Source: Thermasporomyces composti (GTDB taxonomy: Bacteria; Actinomycetota; Actinomycetes; Propionibacteriales; Actinopolymorphaceae). From it: a stretch of DNA of 64,000 nt. Below, in pieces: positions 1 through 9,388 of the stretch. Numbering within the stretch: position 1 is the stretch's first letter; every line of letters begins with the position of its first letter. Both the position numbers and the translations under genes were made by a program. The notes beneath the pieces are model-generated. The model searched no databases and was not told the DNA's origin. It saw only the letters and a program-made list of their open reading frames with translations. The stretch spans positions 2,108,001-2,172,000 of the forward strand of contig NZ_QTUC01000001.1 of NCBI RefSeq assembly GCF_003386795.1. Direction: 5' to 3'.

Positions 1-2
1 AA

Positions 3-653
3 GCTCCCCAGAACAGGACGAGCGACGGGAGCACCCGCCCAGCCGGACGTCGCGTGCTCCTCGTCGACCACCAGGACTCCTTCGTCCTCACGCTCGGCGA
101 CTACTTCCGGCAGCACGGTGCCGAGGTCACGACCTTGCGCTACGGCTTCCCCGAGCGGCTGCTCGACGAGCTGGCGCCGGACCTGGTGGTGCTCTCGCCC
201 GGACCCGGCCGCCCCGAGGACTTCGCCTGTGCCCGCCTCCTGGCGGCGATCGAGGAGCGCGGCCTGCCGGCGTTCGGGGTGTGCCTGGGTCTGCAAGCCA
301 TGGTGGAGTACGTCGGCGGCCAGCTCGACCTGCTGCCGTACCCGGTCCACGGCAAGCCGGGGTCGGTGCGGGTGCTCGGCGGCCGGCTGCTCACCGGGCT
401 CGGGGAGCAGTTCACCGCCGGGCGCTACCACTCGCTCTACGCCGAGCCGGACCAGGTGAAGGAGTTCGAGGTGACCGCGGTCACCGAGGACCCCAGCGGC
501 GCCACGGTCACCATGGCCATCGAGGACCCCCACCGACGGTGGTGGGCGGTGCAGTTCCACCCGGAGTCCATCCTCACCGCGCACGGCGACTCCGGACACC
601 GGGTGATCGAGAACGTCCTGGCCCTGTGCCGGGGGGACACCCGTGTGCCGTGA
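3..653 (+). CDS. Fused anthranilate synthase, C-terminal glutamine amidotransferase domain (partial)
   Basis: This is the class I glutamine amidotransferase part of a chorismate-using enzyme; it would supply ammonia from glutamine to an anthranilate synthase-type domain. The catalytic triad is visible, counted from the first in-frame GTG at 54: Cys77 in GVCLGLQAM, and His169 and Glu171 in QFHPES. The frame is open without a stop to the window edge, and the residues just before the GTG (AGRRVLLVDHQDSF) read like the linker and domain start of fused TrpE(G)/PhzE-type proteins. I therefore treat it as the 3' end of a larger fused gene rather than a free TrpG/PabA. The partner domain lies outside the window, so tryptophan versus secondary-metabolite use cannot be decided. 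A lone amidotransferase starting at 54 remains possible. Confidence 0.8.
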   Translation, partial: APQNRTSDGSTRPAGRRVLLVDHQDSFVLTLGDYFRQHGAEVTTLRYGFPERLLDELAPDLVVLSPGPGRPEDFACARLLAAIEERGLPAFGVCLGLQAMVEYVGGQLDLLPYPVHGKPGSVRVLGGRLLTGLGEQFTAGRYHSLYAEPDQVKEFEVTAVTEDPSGATVTMAIEDPHRRWWAVQFHPESILTAHGDSGHRVIENVLALCRGDTRVP

Positions 654-756
654 CGGTGCGTCCCGTTCACGCCGTCCGTCGTGATTCGCGATGGGCCCAC
701 GGACGCGACCTCGACCCGCCCCACGGCGCTGGAGACCGGCGTGCAAGGCTCGGCAC

Positions 757-3753
757 GTGCCTAGAACCACGCAGACCGCGAAACCGGAGGTTGACGCGCC
801 GGCCCTGCGCAAGGAGCTGGCCAAGGTCGTCCGTGGGCCCGTGCGCTTCGACGCCGCGAGCCGTGCCATGTGGAGCGCGGACGCCTCCAACTACCGGCAC
901 GTGCCGATCGGAGTGGTCCAGCCCTACGACACCGACGACGTGCTCGCCACGATCGAGGTGTGCCATCGCCTCGGCGTCCCGATCCTGCCGCGCGGCGCCG
1001 GCACCAGCATCGGCGGCCAGGCGGTCAACACCGCGGTCGTGCTCGACTTCAGCCGCTACCTCAACGCGATCCTGGAGATCGACCCCGACCGCCGACGGGC
1101 GCGCGTCCAACCGGGCGTCGTGCTCGACGACCTGCGCCGGGCGGCCAGCCGGCACGGCCTGACGTTCGGACCGGACCCGTCCACCCACAACCGCTGCACC
1201 CTCGGCGGCATGATCGGCAACAACGCGTGCGGCGCCCACTCGGTCGCGTGGGGCAAGACCGTCGACAACGTGGCCTCCCTCGACGTGGTCCTCGCCGACG
1301 GAACCCGGCTCACCGTGGGCCCCACCTCCGACGAGGAGCTCGCCCGACGGTGCGAGGAACCCGGGCGGGTCGGTCGGCTCTACCGGGCACTGCGCGCCCT
1401 GCGTGACCAGTACGGTCCTCGGATCGAGGAGCTGTACGGCGACCCGGCCCAGGCCGGCCCGGCGCACTCCACCCTCACCCGGAGAGTCTCCGGCTACAAC
1501 CTGGACCAGCTCCTGCCGACGGCCGGCTTCGACCTGGCGAAGGCTCTCGTGGGCACCGAGGGCACGTGCGCCACGATCCTGGAGGCCGAGGTCCGCCTGG
1601 TCGAGGCGCCGGCGGCCCGGACGCTCGTCGTCCTCGGCTTCCCCGACCAGTTCGTGGCCGCCGACCACGTCCTGCCCCTCCTCGACCTTCGCCCTCTGGC
1701 GATCGAAAGCGTCGACGCCACGATCGTCGACATCGTGCGGTCCCGGAACCCGGCGAACCCCGCGCTCGACAGCCTGCCGGCCGGCGGCGCGTGGCTCTAC
1801 GTGGAGACCGGTGGGGAGTCGCCGGCCGAGGCCGAGGAGCGCGCCCGCGAGGTCGCCCGAGCGATGGAGAAGTACGGCGCCACCAGCCTGGTCGTCACCG
1901 ACCCGGCGCAGGCGCGAGCGCTGTGGCGCATTCGCGAGGACGGCGCCGGCAGCACGACCCGACTGCCCGACGGCGGTGAGGCGTGGCCCGGCTGGGAGGA
2001 CGCCGCCGTCCCGCCGGACCGGCTCGGCTCGTACCTGCGTGGCTTCGACGCGCTCATGAAGGAGCACGGTCGGCAGGGCATCTACTACGGGCACTTCGGC
2101 GACGGCTGCATCCACATCCGCATCGACTTCGACCTGCTCACCGAGCGGGGAATCGCCGACTTCCGGAGGTTCATCGAGGAGGCCGCCGACCTGGTCACCG
2201 AGCACGGCGGCTCGCTCTCCGGCGAGCACGGCGACGGCCAGGCCCGGGCGGAGCTGCTGAACCGTATGTACCCGCCGGACATCCTCACCGCGTTCGCGGA
2301 GTTCAAGCGGGCGTTCGACCCCGACGGGCTCATGAACCCCCACCGCATCGTCGACCCCGCCCGGCTGGACGACGACCTCCGTGTCTTCGTCGCCCCGCCC
2401 ACCCTGCGCGGTGGCACGACTCTGGCGTTCTCCCACGACCGCGACGGCTTCGTCGGCGCGACGCGACGGTGCATGGGTGTCGGGAGGTGCCTGTCCGCCC
2501 AGGGCGGCGTCATGTGCCCCAGCTACCGGGTAACCCGGGAGGAGAAGCACTCCACCCGCGGCCGGGCTCGCCTGCTGTTCGAGATGGCCTCCGGCCAGGT
2601 CATCCAGGGCGGCTGGCGGTCGACGGAGGTCCGCGAGGCCCTGGACCTGTGTCTGTCGTGCAAGGGCTGCAAGACCGACTGCCCGGTCAACGTCGACATG
2701 GCCAGCTACAAGGCCGAGTTCCTGAGCAAGCACTACGCGGGGAGGATCCGGCCGGCGTCCCACTACTCCATGGGATGGCTGCCCGCGTGGCTGCGGCTCG
2801 CGGCGCCCTTCGCCCGGATGGTGAACGCCGCGGCACGGCGACCCGCGCTGGCGCGCCTGGCCAAGAAGCTCGGCGGCATCGCGCCGGAACGCGAGATCCC
2901 GACACTGGCTGAGGAGACGTTCGTCCGCTGGTTCCGGAGCCGGACGCCCACCGCGGTGCCCGACGACGCGCCTCGTGTGCTGCTGTGGCCGGACACCTTC
3001 ACCAACGGCTTCGACCCGGCCCTGGGGAAGGACGCGGTCGCCGTGCTCGAGTCCCTCGGCTACCGCGTGGAGATTCCCGACAAGCCGGTGTGCTGCGGTC
3101 TGACCTGGGTGTCGACCGGTCAGCTCGGTGTCGCCAAGCGCGTGCTGCGGCGGACCGTCCGGGTCCTCAAGCCGTGGCTCGACGCCGGTGTGCCCGTCGT
3201 GGGGCTCGAACCGAGCTGCACGGCGCTGTTCCGGGGCGAGCTGACGGAGCTGCTGCCCGACGACCCCGACGCGGCCGCGTTGGCCAGGCGCACCACGACG
3301 TTCGCCGAGCTGCTCGCGAACCACGTGGACGACCTTCAGGTTCGCAACCCGGGCCAGCGGGCGCTCGTGCAGGTCCACTGCCACCAGCACGCCGACCTGG
3401 GCTACACCGCTGACCGAAAGGTCCTGCGCGCTCTGGGCGTGGATGCGGAAGTCCTCGACTCCGGCTGCTGCGGCCTGGCCGGCAACTTCGGCTTCGAGAA
3501 GGGCCACTACGAGGTGTCGATGGCCTGCGCCGAACGCGTCCTGCTCCCGGCGGTCCGGGCGGCCGGCGACGACGTGGCCGTCCTCGCCGACGGGTTCAGC
3601 TGCCGGACCCAGGTCCGACAGGCCAGCGAGCGCGAACCCGTCCACCTGGCGCAGCTCGCCGCCCGTGCGCTCGGTGTCGGGCCCGCCAGCGGCGCGTCGG
3701 ATGAGCAGGCGCCCACCGACCGGCCCCGGGCGTCGGGCGAGGGCGACACCTGA
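757..3753 (+). CDS. FAD-binding and Fe-S oxidoreductase (D-2-hydroxyglutarate/D-lactate dehydrogenase-like)
   Basis: A 998-residue flavo-iron-sulfur dehydrogenase with the architecture of E. coli YdiJ, a D-2-hydroxyglutarate dehydrogenase. In order: an FAD_binding_4 domain with [11 protein letters not shown] near residues 78-88, an FAD-oxidase C-terminal domain, two ferredoxin-type clusters (CMGVGRC from about 572; [11 protein letters not shown] from about 632), and two CCG-type cysteine motifs (CCGL at about 779 and 904). Such enzymes oxidise 2-hydroxy acids and pass electrons to a membrane or soluble acceptor. An upstream ATG at 691 is in frame, but I prefer GTG 757, which has AAGG eight bases upstream and gives the usual short N-terminus. 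The substrate cannot be told from sequence. The amidase gene follows after 26 nt but appears to have its own promoter. Confidence 0.85.
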   Translation: MPRTTQTAKPEVDAPALRKELAKVVRGPVRFDAASRAMWSADASNYRHVPIGVVQPYDTDDVLATIEVCHRLGVPILPRGAGTSIGGQAVNTAVVLDFSRYLNAILEIDPDRRRARVQPGVVLDDLRRAASRHGLTFGPDPSTHNRCTLGGMIGNNACGAHSVAWGKTVDNVASLDVVLADGTRLTVGPTSDEELARRCEEPGRVGRLYRALRALRDQYGPRIEELYGDPAQAGPAHSTLTRRVSGYNLDQLLPTAGFDLAKALVGTEGTCATILEAEVRLVEAPAARTLVVLGFPDQFVAADHVLPLLDLRPLAIESVDATIVDIVRSRNPANPALDSLPAGGAWLYVETGGESPAEAEERAREVARAMEKYGATSLVVTDPAQARALWRIREDGAGSTTRLPDGGEAWPGWEDAAVPPDRLGSYLRGFDALMKEHGRQGIYYGHFGDGCIHIRIDFDLLTERGIADFRRFIEEAADLVTEHGGSLSGEHGDGQARAELLNRMYPPDILTAFAEFKRAFDPDGLMNPHRIVDPARLDDDLRVFVAPPTLRGGTTLAFSHDRDGFVGATRRCMGVGRCLSAQGGVMCPSYRVTREEKHSTRGRARLLFEMASGQVIQGGWRSTEVREALDLCLSCKGCKTDCPVNVDMASYKAEFLSKHYAGRIRPASHYSMGWLPAWLRLAAPFARMVNAAARRPALARLAKKLGGIAPEREIPTLAEETFVRWFRSRTPTAVPDDAPRVLLWPDTFTNGFDPALGKDAVAVLESLGYRVEIPDKPVCCGLTWVSTGQLGVAKRVLRRTVRVLKPWLDAGVPVVGLEPSCTALFRGELTELLPDDPDAAALARRTTTFAELLANHVDDLQVRNPGQRALVQVHCHQHADLGYTADRKVLRALGVDAEVLDSGCCGLAGNFGFEKGHYEVSMACAERVLLPAVRAAGDDVAVLADGFSCRTQVRQASEREPVHLAQLAARALGVGPASGASDEQAPTDRPRASGEGDT

Positions 3754-3767
3754 TCCGAGACGTACGG

Positions 3768-3773
3768 CAGGAT
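3768..3773 (+). promoter_or_regulatory. -10 box for leaderless amidase transcript
   Basis: CAGGAT ends exactly six bases before the GTG start at 3780, and no Shine-Dalgarno sequence lies in between. This spacing is typical of actinobacterial leaderless genes, where transcription starts at or next to the start codon. Inference from spacing only. Confidence 0.5.
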
Positions 3774-3779
3774 GCGTGC

Positions 3780-4904
3780 GTGGACTCCATCTGGCTGCTA
3801 CGCCTCGACGCGGACGGTGACGGTCCTCGCCTCGCCGTCAAGGACTGCATCGACGTGGCGGGGACGCCGACGACCGTGGGCTGCCGGGCGATCGCCGAGG
3901 ACGCGGTCCCGGCCGCCCTCGACGCGCCCGTCGTAGCCACCGCCCGGCAGCAAGGCGCCCGCGTGGTCGGCAAGACCAATCTCGTCGAGCTGTGCCGGCA
4001 CGCCGACGGCGTGAACCCCTGGACGGGCACACCGCCGAACCCGCTCGACCCGACGCGCATCCCGGGCGGCTCCTCCAGCGGCTCGGCCGTGGCCGTCGCC
4101 CGGGACGAGGCCGACGTGGCCTACGGCACCGACACGGGCGGATCGGTCCGGGTGCCGGCGGCCTGCTGCGGCATCGTCGGCCTCAAGACGACCGCGGGCC
4201 GGGTCCCCACCCACGGCGTGTTCGAGTTCTCCCGCACGCTCGACACGGTCGGACCGATGGCCCGGGACGTCGCGGGGACCACGCTCGGTATGCAGTTGCT
4301 CGAGCCGGAATTCGAGACCGCCAGCCTCGACGACGTCCCACTCACCGTGGCGCGCCTGCGGTTCCCGGGCGTCGACCCTACGATCGACGCGGCCGTCGAC
4401 CGTGCCCTGAAGCTCGCGGGCTGCACGATCACCGAGACCCAGCTGCCTGAGTGGGACACGTGGGTGAACGCCGCCAACGAGCTCATGGTCTACGAGGGGT
4501 ACTGGGCGCACCGGCACCTCCTCGCTCGGGCCGACCGGCTCGAACCCCGGCACGCGACCGATATCGCCAGCGCCGCCGAGATCAGCCCGCGACGGGTCGT
4601 CGACTGCCGCCGGGTCGGCGTCGCGGCGACGGCGCGGCTGACCGCCCTGCTGGACCAGCACACCGTCCTGGCGCTGCCGACGATGGCGATGGAACCGCCG
4701 AGGTTGGGAGAACGCGCACGGACCACCTACCTCACGGTGCCGTTCAACCTCACCGGTCTGCCGGCGCTGGCGCTCCCGATCCCTCGAGCCGGCTCGCGAC
4801 TTCCCGCGTCGCTGCAGCTCGTCGGCGCGCCGTACCAGGAGGAGGTCCTGCTCGCCCTCGGCGCGCACATCGAGGCCGCCCTGGCGGCGGAGGTGACGGG
4901 CTAG
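3780..4904 (+). CDS. Amidase-signature family hydrolase
   Basis: A 374-residue member of the amidase signature family, which hydrolyses C-N amide bonds with a Ser-cisSer-Lys triad. The triad is present: Lys21 (AVKDCID), cis-Ser98 in PGGSSSGS, and nucleophile Ser122 in GTDTGGSVR. The spacing of 77 and 24 residues fits the family. It is short for the family (usually 450-500 residues), mainly at the N-terminus and in the C-terminal part, so it resembles the small indole-acetamide/aryl-amidase-like members. Nothing indicates a GatCAB role, because no gatB or gatC is nearby. The natural substrate is unknown. The gene converges on the BtrH-like gene with only 21 nt between the stops. Confidence 0.85.
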   Translation: MDSIWLLRLDADGDGPRLAVKDCIDVAGTPTTVGCRAIAEDAVPAALDAPVVATARQQGARVVGKTNLVELCRHADGVNPWTGTPPNPLDPTRIPGGSSSGSAVAVARDEADVAYGTDTGGSVRVPAACCGIVGLKTTAGRVPTHGVFEFSRTLDTVGPMARDVAGTTLGMQLLEPEFETASLDDVPLTVARLRFPGVDPTIDAAVDRALKLAGCTITETQLPEWDTWVNAANELMVYEGYWAHRHLLARADRLEPRHATDIASAAEISPRRVVDCRRVGVAATARLTALLDQHTVLALPTMAMEPPRLGERARTTYLTVPFNLTGLPALALPIPRAGSRLPASLQLVGAPYQEEVLLALGAHIEAALAAEVTG

Positions 4905-4925
4905 CCGGGCACGGGATCGTCGCGC

Positions 4926-5915
4926 TCAGGTCTCGACGGCGACGAGCGCCGTCATGGCCTCCCGTTCGAGCTGGGCGATCTCCGACAGCACCGCGGACGC
5001 GTCGCGCAGCCGACCCTCGTCACCGGACTCTCCCGCCTGAGCGATCAGGCCGGCCACCTCGGTCCACAGCGTCGCGGCCCGCCCGTAGCGCTCGTGGCCG
5101 ACCCGGACGGCCTCGTCGTCGATCAGCTCCGCGCACTCGGCCAGGAAGTCCCGGTAGAGGTTGCGGAACAGCGCGCCGCCCGTGCCGCCTCGCTCCATGA
5201 GCGCGGCGACCTGGGGCAGGTCCCGGGCTGGGTCGGCGCTTCGGTCGAGCCAGGTGACGACGAGCTTGGCGGCCTTGGCGATGCCCCTGTGGCCCAGGTT
5301 GGCGATCGGTGGGTCCAGGAAGGTCGACGCGCAGTCCCGGATCGCCGCGGCCGCCGCCTCCCGCAACGGAGGCAGCGTGGCCGGAACGGTGACGGTGAAC
5401 GACCTGTTCGGCGCCGCCATGGGACCGCGCTCGGCTCGGGCGGCGGCCAAGCTCTCCAGATCGACGGTCACCGCACCGCCCTGCTGGTCCGTGTCGACCA
5501 CGTAGGCGCGCTCGTCGTCGTACCCGTACATCGCCACCATGTGGCCGGCGAAGTGCACCCGAGGCGGGGTGAAGTAGGGCAAGTGGTAGCTGTCGAGCTG
5601 CAGCCCCACGGGGCGGCCCGCGTCGAGCTGGCTCGTCACGTTCTGCCACGCCTTGCGGCGGGAGGACGTCTCCTGCGTCGACAGGGCGAGCCCGAGACGG
5701 TCACAGAGGTTCGTGGTGAGCTCGAAGGGCCGCACCCGTCCGCCGAGAAACGGCATGGGCATCCCCTTGCGATCCCAGTAGATGAACGACAGGCCGGCGC
5801 CGAGCCCGAACATCATGGGCTCCGAGAGCTCCAGGCCCTGGTGGCGCAGCAGCACGCCGAGGGTGGAGGTCTCGCAGTGCTGCAGCCCACGGCGAGGGGC
5901 GTCCTCGAGGATCAT
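4926..5915 (-). CDS. BtrH N-terminal / DUF4872 domain protein
   Basis: About 329 residues. The N-terminal half matches the BtrH family, named after the acyl-transferring enzyme of butirosin biosynthesis: HCETST near residue 13 carries the likely catalytic Cys, followed by GLGAGLSFIYW and GHMVAMYGYDD with a His, a Cys/His peptidase-like arrangement. The C-terminal half corresponds to DUF4872. I chose ATG 5915 because AGGAG lies six bases upstream and the protein then begins just before HCETS as in homologues; ATG 5948 and the longer frame to 6005 are alternatives. No carrier-protein or polyketide gene is adjacent, so the butirosin-type reaction should not be assumed. Function is unknown beyond the fold. 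Confidence 0.75.
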   Translation of the reverse strand: MILEDAPRRGLQHCETSTLGVLLRHQGLELSEPMMFGLGAGLSFIYWDRKGMPMPFLGGRVRPFELTTNLCDRLGLALSTQETSSRRKAWQNVTSQLDAGRPVGLQLDSYHLPYFTPPRVHFAGHMVAMYGYDDERAYVVDTDQQGGAVTVDLESLAAARAERGPMAAPNRSFTVTVPATLPPLREAAAAAIRDCASTFLDPPIANLGHRGIAKAAKLVVTWLDRSADPARDLPQVAALMERGGTGGALFRNLYRDFLAECAELIDDEAVRVGHERYGRAATLWTEVAGLIAQAGESGDEGRLRDASAVLSEIAQLEREAMTALVAVET

Positions 5916-6050
5916 CCGCGTCTCCTGTCGTTCGGGGACAGCGGCCATGCTGACAGCTTCCCCCGACAGCTCCGCCACCCGGGGGCCCCACCGGTGGTGA
6001 GGCACGGACGGTGAGCCGACGGTGAGGAGACGAGGAGCCGCCCGGCCCGG

Positions 6051-7406
6051 TCAGCCCTGGGCCATGTCGACGAACCGCTGGTAGTGGCCCTGGAACGCCA
6101 CCGTGATCGTGGCGGTCGGGCCGTTGCGGTGCTTGGCGATGATGAAGTCGGCCTCGCCGGGGCGGGAGGACTCCCGCTCATAGGCGTCCTCGCGGTGGAG
6201 CAGGATCACCATGTCCGCGTCCTGCTCGATGCTGCCGCTCTCGCGGAGGTCGGCCAGCATCGGCCGCTTGTCCGTGCGCTGCTCCGGGCTCCGGTTGAGC
6301 TGCGACAGGGCGACCACCGGAACACCCAGCTCCTTCGCCAGCAGCTTGAGGTTCCGGGAGAACTCCGCGACCTCGACCTGGCGGCTCTCGACCTTCTTGC
6401 CCGACGTCATCAGCTGCAGGTAGTCGACGATGACCAGCCGGAGGTCGTGGCGCTGTCGCAGGCGCCGGCACTTCGCCCGGATCTCCATGAGCGTCATGTT
6501 GGGCGAGTCGTCGATGAACAGCGGTGCGCCGGACACCTCGCCCATCTTGCGGGCGAGCTTGGCCCAGTCGTCGTCGCTCATCGTTCCTTGCCGCATGTGC
6601 TGCAGCGGGACGCGCGCCTCCGCCGACAGCAGCCGCATGGTGATCTCGGTGCGGCTCATCTCCAGCGAGAAGATCACCGAGGCGAGGTTGTTGTGGATGG
6701 CCGCCGCGCGGGCCAGGTTGAGCGCGAGGATCGACTTGCCGACGCCGGGGCGAGCGGCGATGACGATGAGCTGGCCGGGGTGGAGGCCGTTGGTGAGGGC
6801 GTCGAGGTCGGCGAAGCCGGTGGGAACGCCCACCATGCTGTCGCGAGCGCCGATCGCCTCGATCTCGTCGAGGGTCGCCTCCATGATCTCGCTGAGCGGC
6901 GCGTAGTCCTCGCTGGTCCGGCGCTCGGTGACGTTGTAGATCTCGGCTTGGGCGCGGTCGACGATGTCGTCGACGTCGCCGTCGCCGGCGTACGCCATCT
7001 GGGTGATCTTGGTGCCGGCCTCGACCAGCCGCCGCAGGATCGCCTTCTCGCGCACGATCGCGGCGTAGTAGCTGGCGTTCGCGGCTGACGGCACCGAGGC
7101 GATGAGGGTGTGGAGGTACGGCGCGCCACCGACGCGAGTGAGCTCCCCCCTGCGCTGCAGCTCCGCTGCCACCGTGACGGCATCGGCCGGCTCGCCTCGG
7201 CCGTAGAGGTCGAGGATCGCCTCGAAAACCGTCTCGTGTGCCGGACGGTAGAAGTCCGAGCCGCGGACCTCCTCGATCACGTCCGCGATCGCGTCCTTCG
7301 ACAGCATCATGCTGCCCAGGACGCACTGCTCGGCGGCGACGTCGTGCGGCGGCACCCGGTCGGCCACGCCAGCGACGCGGGAAACGGGAAACTCGCTCAC
7401 GCTCAC
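6051..7406 (-). CDS. dnaB: Replicative DNA helicase DnaB
   Basis: The 451-residue hexameric 5'-3' helicase that unwinds the fork. The N-terminal collar begins VPPHDVAAEQCVLGSMM, and the RecA-like C-terminal domain has a Walker A ARPGVGKS near residue 218, Walker B LVIVDYLQLM and the DnaB arginine-finger region. Length is normal, with no intein, unlike some actinobacterial dnaB genes. The GTG start at 7406 has GGGAGG eleven bases upstream; a second GTG two codons later is possible. Its 5' flank contains three DnaA-box-like 9-mers (7665-7749). It lies downstream of the rpsF-rplI ribosomal operon, separated by a MATE gene and a channel gene on the opposite strand. Confidence 0.97.
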   Translation of the reverse strand: MSVSEFPVSRVAGVADRVPPHDVAAEQCVLGSMMLSKDAIADVIEEVRGSDFYRPAHETVFEAILDLYGRGEPADAVTVAAELQRRGELTRVGGAPYLHTLIASVPSAANASYYAAIVREKAILRRLVEAGTKITQMAYAGDGDVDDIVDRAQAEIYNVTERRTSEDYAPLSEIMEATLDEIEAIGARDSMVGVPTGFADLDALTNGLHPGQLIVIAARPGVGKSILALNLARAAAIHNNLASVIFSLEMSRTEITMRLLSAEARVPLQHMRQGTMSDDDWAKLARKMGEVSGAPLFIDDSPNMTLMEIRAKCRRLRQRHDLRLVIVDYLQLMTSGKKVESRQVEVAEFSRNLKLLAKELGVPVVALSQLNRSPEQRTDKRPMLADLRESGSIEQDADMVILLHREDAYERESSRPGEADFIIAKHRNGPTATITVAFQGHYQRFVDMAQG

Positions 7407-7869
7407 AGCCGCTCGTTCCCTCCCGAGATCTCCCGTGACGACGCCGTCGGACGCTCGTCCACCTGAGCCGGTGTAGCGCAGGGCACCGACAGGTGACCGG
7501 CCGGGGAAGCCCAGCGGCTGGTCAGCGGGGGTGGGGGGTGAGGGTCCGACGTGAGGTACGACGCTACGCGCACCTCATCGGGATGGAGAAACTCGTCCTC
7601 CACAGCCCCTGTGGGTGAACCCCGCGAAGCCTGGGGACCGCTTGGGGATGAGCTGTGCACAGCGTGTGGATGAGACTGTGGACAACTGTGGGTCATGTCG
7701 GGCATCCGGCCTTCTGCCTGCGCGATCGCCGTCCCCACGCTGTGGATGACAGAAAGTCGGCCGGCACGGCAGAAAACTCATGCCTCGGCTGCCCGTCCTC
7801 GGGTGGCCTCCCACCCCTGGCGGCGACAGCCCGTTCCCGGTCACCGACGCCAGCCGGCATGATGGGGCG
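7407..7869. other. Intergenic region between dnaB and MATE gene, with DnaA-box cluster
   Basis: A 463-nt divergent spacer with no credible ORF. It holds a run of DnaA-box-like sequences: TGTGGATGA (7665-7673), TGTGGACAA (7677-7685, reverse complement of the actinobacterial consensus TTGTCCACA) and TGTGGATGA (7741-7749), all in one orientation. The MATE -10 box lies at its right end. The dnaB promoter must also be here, but I could not assign it. Confidence 0.6.
7858..7863 (+). promoter_or_regulatory. -10 box for leaderless MATE transcript
   Basis: CATGAT lies six bases (ggggcg) before the GTG at 7870, the geometry of leaderless actinobacterial genes. There is no proper ribosome-binding site for this start. 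Confidence 0.45.
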
Positions 7870-9231
7870 GTGCCCCCTGCTGTCTCCACCCGGCCAGGGT
7901 TGCGCCTGCGCGACCCGCACGACCGCGAGATCCTGCGGCTCGCCGTGCCCGCCTTCGGCGCGTTGGTCGCCGAGCCGCTCTACCTCCTCGCCGACTCCGC
8001 CATCGTGGGGCACCTCGGCACCCCGCAGCTCGCCGCCCTGGGGCTCGCGGGGACGGCCATCCAGACGCTCGTCGGGCTCTTCGTCTTCCTGGCGTACGCC
8101 ACGACGGCCTCGGTCGCCCGCCAGCTGGGGGCGGGTGACATGCGCACGGCGCTGCGCTTCGGTGTGGACGGGCTGTGGCTTGCGCTCGGCCTCGGAGTGG
8201 CCTTGGCCCTCCTCGGTGTGCTCGTGGCCCCGACGGTGGTCGACGCGTTCGACCCCTCGCCGGCGGTCCACGGGCACGCCGTCACGTACCTGCGGGTGGC
8301 GGTCCTCGGCATGCCGGGCCTCCTGCTCACCTTCGCCGGCACCGGTGTGCTGCGTGGACTCCAGGACACCCGGACGCCGCTGTGGATCGCCGCGTGCAGC
8401 TACCTCGGCAACATCGTCCTCAACGTCACGTTCGTCTACGGCCTCGGCTGGGGGATCGCCGGCTCGGCGTGGGGGACGGTCCTGGCGCAGACCGGCGGCG
8501 CCATCGCCTTGGGCGTGGTCGTCGTCCGCGGCGCCCGCCGCCACGGCGCCTCCCTCCGCCCCGACCTGGCAGGCATCCGCGCGTCCGCTCACGCCGGTGT
8601 CCCGCTCTTGGTCCGCACTCTCACGCTGAGGGTGGCGATCCTGGCTGCCACCTACGTCGCGACGTCCCTCGGCGACACCGCTCTCGCCGCGCACCAGGTG
8701 GCGTTCACGTTGTGGAGCACGCTGGCGTTCGCGCTCGACGCCATCGCGATCGCGGGCCAGGCCATCGTGGGCCGGTACCTGGGCGCCGCCGACGTGGCCC
8801 GGGCGCGCGCCGCGACCCGTCGGATGATCGAGTGGGGCGTGGCGGCCGGGGCGGTGTTCGGCGTGGTGATGGTGCTCGCCAGGCCGCTGTACGTGTCCCT
8901 GTTCACCCGTGACCTCGACGTGCAGGCGCTGCTCGCGAGCGTGGTCCTCCTCTTCCTCGTGTTCGAGCCGGTCGCCGGCGTGGTGTTCGTCCTCGACGGC
9001 GTGCTCATCGGCGCGGGTGACGGTCGCTACCTCGCCTACGCGGGGGTGTGGACGCTCGTGGCGTTCCTTCCCCTCGCCGGTCTCGTCCTGCTCACCCACG
9101 GCGGGCTGGTCGCCTTGTGGTGGGCGTTCGGGGGCTTCATGGTCGCCCGCCTGGTCACCTTGGTCGTCCGTATCCGTGGGAACCAGTGGCTGGTGACCGG
9201 CCCGGACGCGAAGACCCGAAGCCACGCCTGA
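7870..9231 (+). CDS. MATE family efflux transporter
   Basis: A polytopic membrane protein of 453 residues in the MATE/DinF subfamily, which exports cationic compounds using H+ or Na+ gradients. The two pseudo-repeats are visible: AVPAFGALVAEPLYLLADSA near the N-terminus and a second set beginning at about VPLLVRTLTLRVAIL. About twelve hydrophobic helices can be traced. I placed the start at GTG 7870 rather than the longer frame from 7780, because the extra 30 residues are Pro-rich and unlike the family, and a -10 box sits at leaderless distance. A MATE gene between rplI and dnaB is common in actinomycetes, so it is probably a core gene of unknown substrate. Confidence 0.9.
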   Translation: MPPAVSTRPGLRLRDPHDREILRLAVPAFGALVAEPLYLLADSAIVGHLGTPQLAALGLAGTAIQTLVGLFVFLAYATTASVARQLGAGDMRTALRFGVDGLWLALGLGVALALLGVLVAPTVVDAFDPSPAVHGHAVTYLRVAVLGMPGLLLTFAGTGVLRGLQDTRTPLWIAACSYLGNIVLNVTFVYGLGWGIAGSAWGTVLAQTGGAIALGVVVVRGARRHGASLRPDLAGIRASAHAGVPLLVRTLTLRVAILAATYVATSLGDTALAAHQVAFTLWSTLAFALDAIAIAGQAIVGRYLGAADVARARAATRRMIEWGVAAGAVFGVVMVLARPLYVSLFTRDLDVQALLASVVLLFLVFEPVAGVVFVLDGVLIGAGDGRYLAYAGVWTLVAFLPLAGLVLLTHGGLVALWWAFGGFMVARLVTLVVRIRGNQWLVTGPDAKTRSHA

Positions 9232-9388
9232 GGAGCGTTCCTCACCGTCCGGTAGCCTCCACGCGACGGTGAGCAGTCGAGATCAGCCTCCGGGCCGTGC
9301 GATGCGGCCGCAGGCCTCGCCGCCCCGGGTCGAGCTGGCGACCGGCTGACCGTGACTGTGACGTGTCGACGGTGACGAGGGGGCATCG

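Noticed and set aside
54-653. Independent trpG/pabA starting at GTG 54
   Set aside because: The frame is open to the left edge and the residues before GTG 54 continue a linker into the domain, so a fused enzyme is more likely. Sequence left of the window would settle it.
667-3645. Minus-strand open frame of 992 codons opposite the Fe-S dehydrogenase
   Set aside because: It is the antisense shadow of a strongly conserved multi-domain gene; its translation is Val/Arg/Gly-rich without domains. Long antisense frames are expected at 70% GC.
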